Below, one piece after another: positions 25,084 to 33,830 of a stretch of 64,000 nt of DNA. The notes under the pieces are model-generated. The model was not told where the DNA came from, did not search any database, and saw nothing but the letters and a program-made list of their open reading frames with translations. The position numbers and the translations under genes are program-made. Source of the DNA: Allobosea sp. 47.2.35 (GTDB lineage Bacteria; Pseudomonadota; Alphaproteobacteria; Rhizobiales; Beijerinckiaceae); assembly GCF_024655635.1 (NCBI RefSeq), contig NZ_JANLGI010000002.1, positions 306,738-370,737 of the forward strand, read 5' to 3'. Position 1 is the first letter of the stretch. Each line of letters starts with the position of its first letter.

Positions 25084-26010
25084 ATGACTCTCAGCCTCCT
25101 GATCGTCCAGCTCCTCAACGGCCTCCAGTTCGGCGTCCTGCTGTTTCTGGTCGCGGCCGGGCTGACGCTGGTCTTCGGCGTGATGGACTTCATCAACCTC
25201 GCCCATGGCGTGCAGTACATGCTGGGCGCCTATCTCGCCGTCACCTTCGTAGGCCTGACCGGCTCCTTCCTGCTGGGGCTTATCCTCGCGCTCGCCGCCG
25301 CCCTGCTGCTCGGGCTCGCCCTCGAGTTCCTGGTCTTCCGGCATCTCTATGAACGAGACCATCTCGATCAGGTGCTGGCGACCTTCGGCTTGATCCTGCT
25401 GCTCAATCAGGCGGTGAAGATGATCTGGGGCGCGGCTCCGCTCTCCGTACCGGTGCCGGAATTCCTCTCCGGCAATGTCCGGCTGCTGGATGGCATTCTC
25501 TACCCCGTCTACCGCTTCGCCCTGATCGCCGCGGGTTTGGGCGTCGGCGCGCTGCTCTGGTTCGTCGTCGAGAAGACCCGCACCGGCATGCTGCTCAGGG
25601 CAGGGGCGTCGAACGCGCCGATGGTTTCGGCGCTCGGCGTCGATATCCGCAAGTTGTTCATGGTGGTCTTCGCCTTCGGCACGATGCTCGCCGGCTTCGC
25701 CGGCGCGATGGCGGCGCCGATCCTCTCGGTCGAACCGGGCATGGGCGACACCGTGCTGATTCTCGCCTTCGTCGTCATCGTCGTCGGCGGTATCGGCTCG
25801 ATCCGTGGCGCCTTCGTCGGCGCGCTGATCGTCGGTTTGGTCGACACGCTCGGCCGCTCTTTCATGAACGACCTGCTCCGGCTGTTCATGGCGCCGGCCT
25901 CGGCGCGCGCCACCGGCGCCGCTCTGTCATCGATGCTGATCTATCTGGTCATGGCGGCGGTGCTGTTCGTCCGGCCGGAAGGCCTGCTGCCGGCCAAGGG
26001 GCGCTCGTGA
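25084..26010 (+). CDS. LIV-type ABC permease (LivH-like)
   Basis: A 308-residue inner-membrane permease. It opens LLIVQLLNGLQFGVLLFLVAAGLTLVFGVMDFINLAHGVQYMLGAYL, the LivH pattern, and has LRAGASNAPMVSALGVDI in the coupling loop and VVIVVGGIGSIRGAFVGALIVG near the end. Its stop overlaps the possible GTG start of the LivM-like gene. Confidence 0.92.
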   Translation: MTLSLLIVQLLNGLQFGVLLFLVAAGLTLVFGVMDFINLAHGVQYMLGAYLAVTFVGLTGSFLLGLILALAAALLLGLALEFLVFRHLYERDHLDQVLATFGLILLLNQAVKMIWGAAPLSVPVPEFLSGNVRLLDGILYPVYRFALIAAGLGVGALLWFVVEKTRTGMLLRAGASNAPMVSALGVDIRKLFMVVFAFGTMLAGFAGAMAAPILSVEPGMGDTVLILAFVVIVVGGIGSIRGAFVGALIVGLVDTLGRSFMNDLLRLFMAPASARATGAALSSMLIYLVMAAVLFVRPEGLLPAKGRS

Positions 26011-26012
26011 GC

Positions 26013-27008
26013 ATGGCGAGCACCTCTTCGAACTCGGCGACGACCGCGACGCGGCCGCAAGCGCCGACGGTGCGCCGGCTGGCCCCGTTCGTCATCTTCG
26101 CCCTGCTAGCCCTGTTGCCGCTGGCCTCCACGCTTGGCCTGCCCGGGCACTGGCTGACGCTGGTAACGCGGGCGATGATCTTCGCCATCGCGGCACTCTC
26201 GCTCGACCTCGTGCTCGGCGTCGGCGGGCTCGTCTCCTTCGGCCATGCCGCCTTCGTCGGCATCGGCGCCTATGGCACCGGCATCCTGATCACCGAGGGG
26301 CGGACGGAGCTGCTGGTGGCGCTGCCGGTCATCCTGCTCGTCTGCGCCGTCTTTGCCGCCGTCACCGGCTATGTCTCGCTGCGCACGCGCGGCGTCGCCT
26401 TCATCATGATCACGCTGGCCTTCGGGCAGATGGCCTTCTATTTCGCGCAGGCGCTCTCGGCCTATGGCGGCGATGACGGCCTGACCCTCTACGAGAAGAG
26501 CACGTTCTTCGGGCGCGAGATCTTCGCCAACCGCACCGGCTTCTACTATATCGCGCTCGGCATGCTGGCCTTCTGCTACTGGTTGGCGCGCCGCATCGTC
26601 TCCTCGCGCTTCGGCCGTGTGCTGCGGGCGGCACGGGAGAATGCCGTGCGCGTCACCGTCACCGGCTACGATGTCAACCATGTCCGGCTCGGCGCCTATG
26701 TGATCAGCGGCATGATGGCGGGTCTCTCCGGATTCCTGCTCGCCAATCAGACCGATTTCGTCAGCCCGGCCTACATGTCCTGGTCGCGCTCGGGCGAACT
26801 GATCTTCATGGTCGTGCTCGGCGGCGTCGGCTCGCTCTATGGCGCTATCCTCGGCGCGCTCGCCTTCCTGATCACCGAGGACGTGCTCTCGAGCCTGACG
26901 CAGAACTGGAAGGTCATCTTCGGCCCGCTGATCGTGCTTTTCGTGCTGTTCACCCATGGCGGCATCGCCGGCCTCGCCAACAAGCTGAGGGGGCGCCGCG
27001 ATGGCTGA
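26013..27008 (+). CDS. LIV-type ABC permease (LivM-like)
   Basis: A 331-residue permease, counting from ATG 26013, nine bases after AAGGGGC; a GTG at 26007 is the alternative. A hydrophilic Ser/Thr-rich leader precedes the first membrane segment. Family landmarks: ALSLDLVLGVGGLVSFGHAAFVGIGAY, LRAARENAVRVTVTGYDV and VLGGVGSLYGAILGA. It overlaps the ATPase gene by eight bases. Confidence 0.92.
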   Translation: MASTSSNSATTATRPQAPTVRRLAPFVIFALLALLPLASTLGLPGHWLTLVTRAMIFAIAALSLDLVLGVGGLVSFGHAAFVGIGAYGTGILITEGRTELLVALPVILLVCAVFAAVTGYVSLRTRGVAFIMITLAFGQMAFYFAQALSAYGGDDGLTLYEKSTFFGREIFANRTGFYYIALGMLAFCYWLARRIVSSRFGRVLRAARENAVRVTVTGYDVNHVRLGAYVISGMMAGLSGFLLANQTDFVSPAYMSWSRSGELIFMVVLGGVGSLYGAILGALAFLITEDVLSSLTQNWKVIFGPLIVLFVLFTHGGIAGLANKLRGRRDG

Positions 27009-27750
27009 GCCGGCGCTCGCACTCAAGAGCCTCGCCAAGTCGTTCGGCGCGCTCAAGGTTACCAACGAGGTCGACCTCACCATCGCGCCCGGCGAGCTCC
27101 ACGCCCTGATCGGCCCCAACGGCGCCGGCAAGACGACGCTGGTCCACCAGATTTCCGGGACGCTCAAGCCGGATGCCGGCGCGATCCTGTTCGGCGGTCA
27201 GGACATCACCCGTCTGCCGCCGCAGGCACGGGCGCGGGCCGGGCTCGCGCGCACCTTCCAGATCACCTCGACCATCGCCTCGCTCTCGGCGCTGGAGAAT
27301 GTCGCCCTCGGCGTGCAGGCGCATAGCGCCCATCCGCTCTCACTGTTCCGCGACGCGGCGAGCGACGCGGCGCTCAACGCTCCTGCCTGGGAGGCGCTGG
27401 ACGCCGTCGGCTTGGCCGAGCGTGCCCATGCGCCGGCCGGCAGCCTCTCGCATGGCGAGAAGCGCGCGCTCGAGATCGCCATGGCGTTGACCCTGCAACC
27501 GAAGCTCATCCTGCTCGACGAGCCGCTGGCCGGTGTCGGCCATGAGGAGGGCGAGCGCCTGATCGCGCTGTTGAACAGCCTGAAGGGCCGCTTCGCCATG
27601 CTGCTCGTCGAGCACGACATGAGCGCTGTCTTCGCTCTGGCGGATCGCGTCACCGTGCTGGTCTACGGCGGCGTCATCGCCTCGGACGAACCGGCGGCTG
27701 TCCGGGCCGATCCGGCCGTGCGGCAGGCCTATCTCGGCGAGGAGGGCTAG
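27001..27750 (+). CDS. LIV-type ABC ATPase (LivG-like)
   Basis: A 249-residue ATPase with Walker A GPNGAGKTT, RTFQITSTIASL at the Q-loop, the degenerate signature LSHGEKRALEIAMAL, Walker B LILLDEPLAGVG and the typical tail RQAYLGEEG. It starts inside the end of the LivM-like gene and is followed after two bases by the LivF-like gene. Confidence 0.92.
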   Translation: MAEPALALKSLAKSFGALKVTNEVDLTIAPGELHALIGPNGAGKTTLVHQISGTLKPDAGAILFGGQDITRLPPQARARAGLARTFQITSTIASLSALENVALGVQAHSAHPLSLFRDAASDAALNAPAWEALDAVGLAERAHAPAGSLSHGEKRALEIAMALTLQPKLILLDEPLAGVGHEEGERLIALLNSLKGRFAMLLVEHDMSAVFALADRVTVLVYGGVIASDEPAAVRADPAVRQAYLGEEG

Positions 27751-27752
27751 CG

Positions 27753-28451
27753 ATGCTCAACGTCGAAGGGCTCGATGCCGGCTATGGCGAGGCGCAGATC
27801 CTGTTCGGGGTCGATCTCAGCGTCGGCGAGGGCGAGGTCGTGACCCTGCTTGGCCGCAACGGTATGGGTAAAACCACCACTGTCCGGAGCATTATGGGGC
27901 TCCTGCCGGCAAAGGCCGGCAAGATCGCCTTCGGCGGGCGCGACCTCACCGGTGCGGCCCCCTTCCGCATCGCACAGGCCGGGATCGGCCTCGTGCCGGA
28001 AGGCCGTCAGATCTTCCCGACGCTCTCCGTCGAGGAGAACCTGATCGCGACCGCGGCCGATCGTTCGGGCAAGAAGCGCTGGGACCTCGGGCGGATTTAC
28101 GCCTTCTTCCCGCGTCTCAAGGAAAGGCGGGAGAACCGCGGCAACCAGCTTTCCGGCGGCGAGCAGCAGATGCTGGCGATCGGCCGGGCGCTGATGACCA
28201 ATCCGAAGCTGATCATCCTCGACGAGGCGACCGAGGGGCTCGCCCCCCTGATCCGCGAGGAGATCTGGAACTGCCTGACCGCCTTGAAGGCGGAGGGCGA
28301 GTCGATCCTCCTCATCGACAAGAACGTCGATGCGCTGGTCCGGATCGCCGATCGCCATGTCGTGCTGGAGAAGGGCCGCGTCGTCTGGCGCGGCTCCAGC
28401 GTGGAATTGCGCAGCGACAGCGCCGTGAAGGACCGCTTCCTGCACTTCTAG
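27753..28451 (+). CDS. LIV-type ABC ATPase (LivF-like)
   Basis: A 232-residue ATPase with Walker A GRNGMGKTT, GLVPEGRQIFPTLSVEENL, signature LSGGEQQMLAIGRAL and Walker B LIILDEATEGLAP. The usual Pro after DE is Ala here (DEATEG), a known variant in this class. The usual H-loop histidine also appears replaced: the equivalent stretch reads LLIDKNVDAL, with Lys-Asn where family members have EQN or EHD. That substitution occurs in some LivF subgroups; the partner LivG has a normal LVEHDM. Confidence 0.9.
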   Translation: MLNVEGLDAGYGEAQILFGVDLSVGEGEVVTLLGRNGMGKTTTVRSIMGLLPAKAGKIAFGGRDLTGAAPFRIAQAGIGLVPEGRQIFPTLSVEENLIATAADRSGKKRWDLGRIYAFFPRLKERRENRGNQLSGGEQQMLAIGRALMTNPKLIILDEATEGLAPLIREEIWNCLTALKAEGESILLIDKNVDALVRIADRHVVLEKGRVVWRGSSVELRSDSAVKDRFLHF

Positions 28452-28506
28452 CAGGTCACGCCAACGCCATCCGGCCTCCGCGCCGGCAGATGAGGAGAGC
28501 AAGATC

Positions 28507-28965
28507 ATGAAACCGCTGACCGCAGGCGTGACGCGCGCCAATGAAGGTCTCGACGGCATCTCCTGGAGCATCCTCGGCCAGACCTATGTGCCGAAGACGC
28601 TGACGGAGGAGAGCTTCTCCTGGCACGCGACCCTGCCGCCCGGCACCTTCGTGCCGCCGCATATCCATACGACGCAGGACGAGTTCATCTACATGCTGGA
28701 GGGCCGGCTCGACCTGCTGCTCGACGGGCAGGAGAGCTTCGCCACCGCCGGCGACCTGATCAAGCTGCCGCGCAACATCCCGCACGGCCTGTTCAACAAG
28801 AGCGACGCGACGGTGAAGTGCCTGTTCTGGGTCTCGCCGACGGCACGGCTCTATGACCTGTTCTGGGGCCTGCATTCCATGGCCGAGCAGAAGCCGGCCG
28901 ATGTCGTCGCCCTCTCGGCCAAGCACGAGGTCGATTTCCTGCCGCCGCCGCCCGACGGGGCGTGA
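28507..28965 (+). CDS. Cupin-domain protein
   Basis: A 152-residue single-domain beta-barrel protein. Motif 1 is PPHIHTTQDEFIYMLEG, with two His and a Glu as metal ligands; motif 2 is GDLIKLPRNIPHGLFN, with the last His. It resembles small quercetinase-like dioxygenases and related metal enzymes. It is 55 bases after the LivF-like gene and probably the last gene of the operon. Next to a convergent flavin monooxygenase under the same operator type, an aromatic substrate is likely; the reaction is unknown. Confidence 0.8.
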   Translation: MKPLTAGVTRANEGLDGISWSILGQTYVPKTLTEESFSWHATLPPGTFVPPHIHTTQDEFIYMLEGRLDLLLDGQESFATAGDLIKLPRNIPHGLFNKSDATVKCLFWVSPTARLYDLFWGLHSMAEQKPADVVALSAKHEVDFLPPPPDGA

Positions 28966-29000
28966 GGGGCGGGCAACCGCAATTTGCTGAACGGCGTCGT

Positions 29001-29025
29001 CATGGTCGGGCTTGTCCCGACCATG
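29001..29025. repeat. REP-like palindrome in a convergent gap
   Basis: CATGGTCGGG and CCCGACCATG form ten-base arms around CTTGT, flanked by CGT. It lies between the convergent cupin and FAD-monooxygenase genes and could act as a bidirectional terminator as well as being a dispersed extragenic palindrome. Confidence 0.6.
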
Positions 29026-29094
29026 CGCGCCTTCCTCAATTGAAGGCGGCGTTCAACGCGGAGATGCCTGCCACGAGTGCGGGCACGACGAGAA

Positions 29095-30339
29095 CTACTT
29101 CTTCCCCGCCAATTGCTCGGCCGAGAACCCGGCCTTGCCCGCATAGGATTTCACGATCTGCTCGCGCTTGGCATAGCCCAGCACGCGCTCGACATCGTCG
29201 AAGCCTTGCGGGGCCAGCGCCTCGACCGCGTCGATGACCCGCTCCGGGCCGCCGACCCGGTTCATCGCCACCACCTCCGCCGTCGCCGGCAGGCGCTGCG
29301 CTTCATAGGCCGCCAGCGCCTGGCGCGGATGCTCGGCCTTGGCCAGCCAGTCGGCGAGGCAGCGCGCATCGAGGATCGCCTGCGAGGCGCCGTTCGAGCC
29401 GACCGGATACATCGGATGCGCCGCGTCGCCGAGCAGCGTGACGCGGCCATGGGTCCAGCGAGGCAGCGGGTCGCGGTCGCACATCGGGTATTCCCAGAAG
29501 GTCGAGGTCGCCTGGATCAGTCCGAGGATGTCCATGCCCGGCACGCTGAAGCGCCTGGCGAAGGGCAGCACGTCCTCGAGACGGCCGGGCTTGGACCAGG
29601 CCTCCTTCGGCGGAGGCCGCTCGGGATCGCCGGTGCGGATATTGACGACCCAGTTGGTCAGCCGCGTCTTGGCGCTGGTGCCCTTGCCGATCGGGTAGAG
29701 CACGAGCTTGCCAGCCATGCCGCCGGCGATGATCATGCTCTCGCCGTCGAGGAATGTGGGCCAGTCGCAGGCACCGCGCCACATCTGCACGCCCTGCCAG
29801 CGCGGCGGCCCCTGGTTCGGGAAATAGCAGGCCCGCACGGCCGAGTGGATGCCGTCGGCGCCGATCAGGATGTCGCCGCGCGCCGTCTCGCCGGCTTCGC
29901 CGAGGCGGGCATCGCTGAAATGCGCGGTGACGCCGCCTTCGTCCTGGATGAAGCCCTGCAGCCGGCGCCCGGTGCGGATCGCGCCCTCGCCGAGTCGCTC
30001 GGCCACCGCGTCGCGGATGACCTTCTGCAAGCGGCCGCGATGGATCGAGAATTGCGGCACCGGCGCGCCGGCATGCAGGCCGCGCGGCTCGCGCCAGACC
30101 GTCTGTCCGAAGCGGTTCATGTAGTGCAGTTCGCGCGTGCGGATGCCGACCGCGTCGAGCGCCGGCAGCAGGCCGAGATCGGCGAGCTCGCGGATGGCAT
30201 GGGGCAGGGTGTTGATGCCGACGCCGACCTCGCGGATTTCGCTGGCCTGCTCGTAGACCGTCGCCTCGATGCCACGAGCATGGAGCATCAGCGCCAGGGT
30301 CAATCCACCAATGCCGCCGCCGACGATGATAACCCGCAT
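29095..30339 (-). CDS. FAD-dependent aromatic monooxygenase
   Basis: A 414-residue group A flavoprotein monooxygenase. The N-terminal FAD-binding motif is VIIVGGGIGGLTLALMLHARGIEATVYEQ. The DG region is ILIGADGIHSAVRACYF, and the second FAD motif is VTLLGDAAHPMYPVGSNGASQAI. The length and the MYPVGSNG motif fit the PhzS/salicylate-hydroxylase-like group, which uses NAD(P)H and O2 to hydroxylate an aromatic ring. Its promoter carries the same operator as the LIV transporter operon 6.6 kb away, so the two are probably co-regulated. The substrate is unknown. Confidence 0.87.
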   Translation of the reverse strand: MRVIIVGGGIGGLTLALMLHARGIEATVYEQASEIREVGVGINTLPHAIRELADLGLLPALDAVGIRTRELHYMNRFGQTVWREPRGLHAGAPVPQFSIHRGRLQKVIRDAVAERLGEGAIRTGRRLQGFIQDEGGVTAHFSDARLGEAGETARGDILIGADGIHSAVRACYFPNQGPPRWQGVQMWRGACDWPTFLDGESMIIAGGMAGKLVLYPIGKGTSAKTRLTNWVVNIRTGDPERPPPKEAWSKPGRLEDVLPFARRFSVPGMDILGLIQATSTFWEYPMCDRDPLPRWTHGRVTLLGDAAHPMYPVGSNGASQAILDARCLADWLAKAEHPRQALAAYEAQRLPATAEVVAMNRVGGPERVIDAVEALAPQGFDDVERVLGYAKREQIVKSYAGKAGFSAEQLAGKK

Positions 30340-30360
30340 CTGCCCGTCCCCTCAGGTCTT

Positions 30361-30398
30361 ATATTTTAAGTTTGAAATATCTTTGTCCGGCTTGTCAA
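30361..30398 (-). promoter_or_regulatory. Operator copy 2 and -35 box of the FAD-monooxygenase gene
   Basis: ATATTTTAAGTTTGAAATAT at 30361-30380 is 18/20 identical to the site at 23703-23722 and is itself palindromic at 8 of 10 pairs. On the minus strand a perfect TTGACA (30393-30398 reversed) lies just upstream, so the operator covers the spacer and -10 zone. It ends 22 bases before the start codon at 30339. A repressor site is the simplest reading. Confidence 0.65.
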
Positions 30399-30431
30399 TT
30401 TGCGCAAGGGGCAGGGATGGCAGCGTGTGCT

Positions 30432-31310
30432 TCAACGCGCCTCGATCACGTCCTGAACCATTTCGAAGAAGCTGCGCACGAGGGGCAGGCGCTGGCGCTC
30501 GGCGCGGCAGACGATGTACTCGCCCACGTCGAAATCTGCGCCGGTGATGACGATGCGCTTCAGACCGGCTTCCGGTCTGAACTCGGCGGCGAAGACGACG
30601 CCGATCCCGAAGCCGAAGGCGACGGCCTCGCGCACCGCCTCGCGCGACTGCACCTCCAGCAGGTTCGCCGGCTTGATCCCGGCGAGCGAGAGCCGGCTCT
30701 CGAAGACCTCGCGCGTGATCGAGCCACGCTCGCGCAACACGATGTCCTGTCCGGCGAAGGCCTCGATCGGAATCTGGTCGTGCCGTGCCAGCTCATGCTG
30801 GTCCGAGACGAAGGCGACCAGATCGTCCGAGCGCAGCCGGACGCTGTGGATGCGCGGGTCGGAATTGGCGCGCGCCGTGATCGCGACGTCCGCCGCGAAA
30901 TCCATGATCTGGTCGACGACTTCCGAGGAGTTGCCGATCGTCAGCGAGAAGGTCAGGCCCGGATAGCGCTCGCGCATGCGGGCGAGCGCCGGCATGACAT
31001 GGGTGGCACTGTCGGCCGCGATCCGGAGATGGCCGCGCTGGAGCGTACGGCTGCCGGCGAGCAGCGATTCCGCCTCATCCTCGGCCGCAAACAGCCTCGC
31101 CGTGACAACGAAGAGGCTCTGCCCGAGCGGGGTTAGTTTCACCTGTCGGCCGGCGCGATCGAACAGGCGCACGCCATAGGCGTCTTCCAGCCCGCGCACC
31201 TGGGCGGAGAGGGTGGGCTGGCTGACATGGCGCGTCCTGGCGGCACCGGTGAAGCTCTGCGCCTCGGCGACGGCATGGAAGGCGGCGAGGCCGGAGTAGC
31301 TGATGGCCAT
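30432..31310 (-). CDS. LysR-family regulator, phosphonate locus (left)
   Basis: A 292-residue LysR regulator divergent from phnW. HTH region: FHAVAEAQSFTGAARTRHVSQPTLSAQVRGLEDAYG. The effector domain contains LRIAADSATHVMPALARMRERYPGL, RERGSITREVFE and EAVREAVAFGFGIGVVFAAEF. These stretches align with the second LysR at 40157-41026, so the two are paralogs. A LysR-type T-N11-A dyad lies in the 108-base gap to phnW. 2-Aminoethylphosphonate or a relative is the likely effector. Confidence 0.9.
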   Translation of the reverse strand: MAISYSGLAAFHAVAEAQSFTGAARTRHVSQPTLSAQVRGLEDAYGVRLFDRAGRQVKLTPLGQSLFVVTARLFAAEDEAESLLAGSRTLQRGHLRIAADSATHVMPALARMRERYPGLTFSLTIGNSSEVVDQIMDFAADVAITARANSDPRIHSVRLRSDDLVAFVSDQHELARHDQIPIEAFAGQDIVLRERGSITREVFESRLSLAGIKPANLLEVQSREAVREAVAFGFGIGVVFAAEFRPEAGLKRIVITGADFDVGEYIVCRAERQRLPLVRSFFEMVQDVIEAR

Positions 31311-31313
31311 CTA

Positions 31314-31336
31314 GTCTATAGATCCTGTCTATGGAT
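31314..31336. promoter_or_regulatory. LysR binding site upstream of phnW
   Basis: ATAGA-TCCTG-TCTAT at 31318-31332 is a perfect T-N11-A dyad, the classic LysR-type site. The same block also contains the direct repeat GTCTATAGAT (31314-31323) and GTCTATGGAT (31327-31336). It lies just outside the LysR start and about 85-100 bases upstream of phnW. Confidence 0.65.
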
Positions 31337-31418
31337 GATATGGAAACGATGTATTGGACCTATGTCAACGGTCCTCCTAGCCTCGCGATCATCCGCCGCA
31401 ACATATCGCGAGACCATC

Positions 31419-32564
31419 ATGGCCCAGGCCCGCCGCCCTGCCTCTTCCGAAACCGGTGATCCGCTTCTCCTGACGCCCGGCCCGCTGACCACCAGCAAGG
31501 CCATCAAGGAGGCGATGGTGCATGACTGGGGTTCGCGCGACGCGACCTTCGTCGGCATCAACAAGGCGGTTCTGGAAGAGCTGCCGAAGATCATCCACGG
31601 CGGCGAGGATTTCGTCACCGTGCCGATGCAGGGCTCCGGCACCTTCGCCGTCGAGGCGATGCTGACCACCTTCGTGCCGCGCGACGGCAAGATCCTGGTG
31701 CTGATCAACGGCGCCTATGGCCAGCGCGCCAAGCGCATCCTGGAGATCGCTGGTCGCGCCGTCGCCGTCCACGAGACCGCCGAGGACACCCCGCCGGACC
31801 TCGCCGAGGTCGACCGCATGCTGGTGGCCGACACCGCCATCACCCATATCTTCACGGTCCATTGCGAGACGACCAGCGGCATCCGCAACCCGGTCGAGGC
31901 GATCGCCGCGCTCGCCAAGCGCCATGGCCGCCGCCTGCTGGTCGACTCGATGAGCGCTTTCGGCGCCCTGCCGCTCGACAGCCGCGAGGTCTATTTCGAC
32001 GCGGTCGCCGCCTCCTCGAACAAGTGCATCCAGGGCGTCCCCGGCCTCGGTTTCGTCATCGCCCGCAAGAGCGCTCTCGCCGAGACCAAGGGCAATGCCA
32101 CCACGCTGGTGCTCGATCTCCACGACCAGAACGCCGGCTTCGAGCGCACCGGCCAGTACCGCTTCACTCCGCCGATCCATGTCATCGTCGCCTTCCACGC
32201 GGCCTTGCAGGAATTCTGGGCCGAGGGCGGCGTCGCCGGACGCGGCGAGCGCTATGCCGAGAACGCCCGCATCCTGATCGAAGGCATGGAAGGGCTCGGC
32301 TTCCGGACTCTGTTGCCGGCCGCCCGGCAGGCGCCGATCATCGTCACCTTCCACATGCCGGAAGACAAGAACTTCGTCTTCCAGCGCTTCTACGACGCGC
32401 TCAAGGATGCCGGCTACGTCATCTATCCCGGCAAGCTGACCGTCGCCGACAGCTTCCGCATCGGCTGCATCGGCGCGCTCGGTGCGCAGGACATGCGCGC
32501 CTTCGTCGCCACAGTGTCGGATGTCCTTGATGAGATGGGCGTCGGCCTGAAGTCGGCCGCGTGA
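31419..32564 (+). CDS. phnW: 2-Aminoethylphosphonate--pyruvate transaminase
   Basis: A 381-residue class V PLP aminotransferase. It converts 2-aminoethylphosphonate and pyruvate to phosphonoacetaldehyde and alanine. Family features: LLLTPGPLTTSKAIKEAM with DWGSRDATF near the N-terminus, VPMQGSGTFAVEAM, VHCETTSGIRNPVEAI, LVDSMSAFGALPLD and the PLP lysine in SSNKCIQGVPGLGFV. The ATG at 31419 has only a weak ribosome site, but the protein start matches PhnW. The next genes phnA and phnY complete the hydrolytic route. Confidence 0.93.
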   Translation: MAQARRPASSETGDPLLLTPGPLTTSKAIKEAMVHDWGSRDATFVGINKAVLEELPKIIHGGEDFVTVPMQGSGTFAVEAMLTTFVPRDGKILVLINGAYGQRAKRILEIAGRAVAVHETAEDTPPDLAEVDRMLVADTAITHIFTVHCETTSGIRNPVEAIAALAKRHGRRLLVDSMSAFGALPLDSREVYFDAVAASSNKCIQGVPGLGFVIARKSALAETKGNATTLVLDLHDQNAGFERTGQYRFTPPIHVIVAFHAALQEFWAEGGVAGRGERYAENARILIEGMEGLGFRTLLPAARQAPIIVTFHMPEDKNFVFQRFYDALKDAGYVIYPGKLTVADSFRIGCIGALGAQDMRAFVATVSDVLDEMGVGLKSAA

Positions 32565-32575
32565 GGAGCCCTGAG

Positions 32576-33829
32576 ATGACAATGCACACGAAGATCGGCG
32601 CGGATGTCGTTGCGAACGGCCGCAATTATGCCCGCCCGCAGCGCCCGACGGTGGTGATCTGCATGGACGGCTCGGAGCCGGCCTATATCGAGGCCGCCAG
32701 CGCCAAAGGCCTGACGCCGAACCTCGACCGGATCATGAAGGCCGGCGCCAGCACCCACGCCTATTCGGTGATCCCGAGCTTCACCAACCCGAACAACCTC
32801 TCGATCATCACCGGCCGCCCGCCGGTCTGGCACGGCATTGCCGGCAACTTCTTCTACGACCGCGAGGCCAAGGAAGAGGTGATGATGAACGACGCCCGCT
32901 TCCTGCGGGCGCCGACCATCCTGGCCGAGTTCCAGAAGAACGGCCACAAGGTCGCGATGGTCACGGCCAAGGACAAGCTGCGCACCCTGCTCGGCAAGGG
33001 TCTGGACTTCGCCTCCGGCAACGCCATCGCCTTCTCCTCGGAGAAGGCCGACAAGGCCAACAAGGCGGAGAACGGCATCGATAACGTGCTCGATGTCGTC
33101 GGCATGCCGGTGCCGTCGGTCTATTCGGCCGATCTCTCGGAATTCGTCTTCGCCGCCGGCGTCAAGCTGTTGGAGACCTTCAAGCCCGACCTGATGTATC
33201 TCTCGACCACCGACTATGTGCAGCACAAGGCCGGCCCCGGCTCGGAGATGGCGGACTCGTTCTACGCCATGTTCGACGGCTATGTCGGCAAGCTCGACGC
33301 GCTCGGCTGCACGCTGGTGATCACCGCAGATCACGGCATGAACGACAAGCACTTGGCTAATGGCGAGCCGGATGTCGTCTATCTCCAGAGCCTGATGGAC
33401 GACTGGTACGGCAAGGGCACGATGCGCGTGATCCTGCCGATCACCGACCCCTATGTCGTCCATCACGGCGCACTCGGCTCCTTCGCCACGGTCTATCTGC
33501 CCGATGACGCCAGCCAGGAAGAGGTCGCGGCCCGCATCTCCGGGCTCGACGGCATCGCGCTGGCGGTGACCTCGGCGGAGGCCTGCGAGCGCTTCGAATT
33601 GCCGGCCGACCGGATCGGCGATGTCGTGGTCGTCTCGACCCGCCAGAAGGTGATCGGCACCTCGCCCGACAGGCACGATCTCTCGGGTCTGACCGAGCCC
33701 CTGCGCTCGCATGGCGGCATCACCGAGCAGCGCGTGCCGATGATCGCCAACCGGCCGATCACGGTGCCGCAGGGCCGCACGCTCCGCAATTTCGACGTCT
33801 TCGACGTCGCCCTGAACCTGGTGAACTGA
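32576..33829 (+). CDS. phnA: Phosphonoacetate hydrolase
   Basis: A 417-residue alkaline-phosphatase-superfamily enzyme that cleaves the C-P bond of phosphonoacetate to acetate and phosphate. The two-zinc site is visible: [13 protein letters not shown] (Asp), the threonine nucleophile in [25 protein letters not shown] (Asp, His), ITADHGMN (Asp-His) and [10 protein letters not shown] (His). ATG 32576 follows GAGGAG. The gene starts 11 bases after phnW and ends one base before phnY. Confidence 0.93.
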   Translation: MTMHTKIGADVVANGRNYARPQRPTVVICMDGSEPAYIEAASAKGLTPNLDRIMKAGASTHAYSVIPSFTNPNNLSIITGRPPVWHGIAGNFFYDREAKEEVMMNDARFLRAPTILAEFQKNGHKVAMVTAKDKLRTLLGKGLDFASGNAIAFSSEKADKANKAENGIDNVLDVVGMPVPSVYSADLSEFVFAAGVKLLETFKPDLMYLSTTDYVQHKAGPGSEMADSFYAMFDGYVGKLDALGCTLVITADHGMNDKHLANGEPDVVYLQSLMDDWYGKGTMRVILPITDPYVVHHGALGSFATVYLPDDASQEEVAARISGLDGIALAVTSAEACERFELPADRIGDVVVVSTRQKVIGTSPDRHDLSGLTEPLRSHGGITEQRVPMIANRPITVPQGRTLRNFDVFDVALNLVN

Positions 33830-33830
33830 G

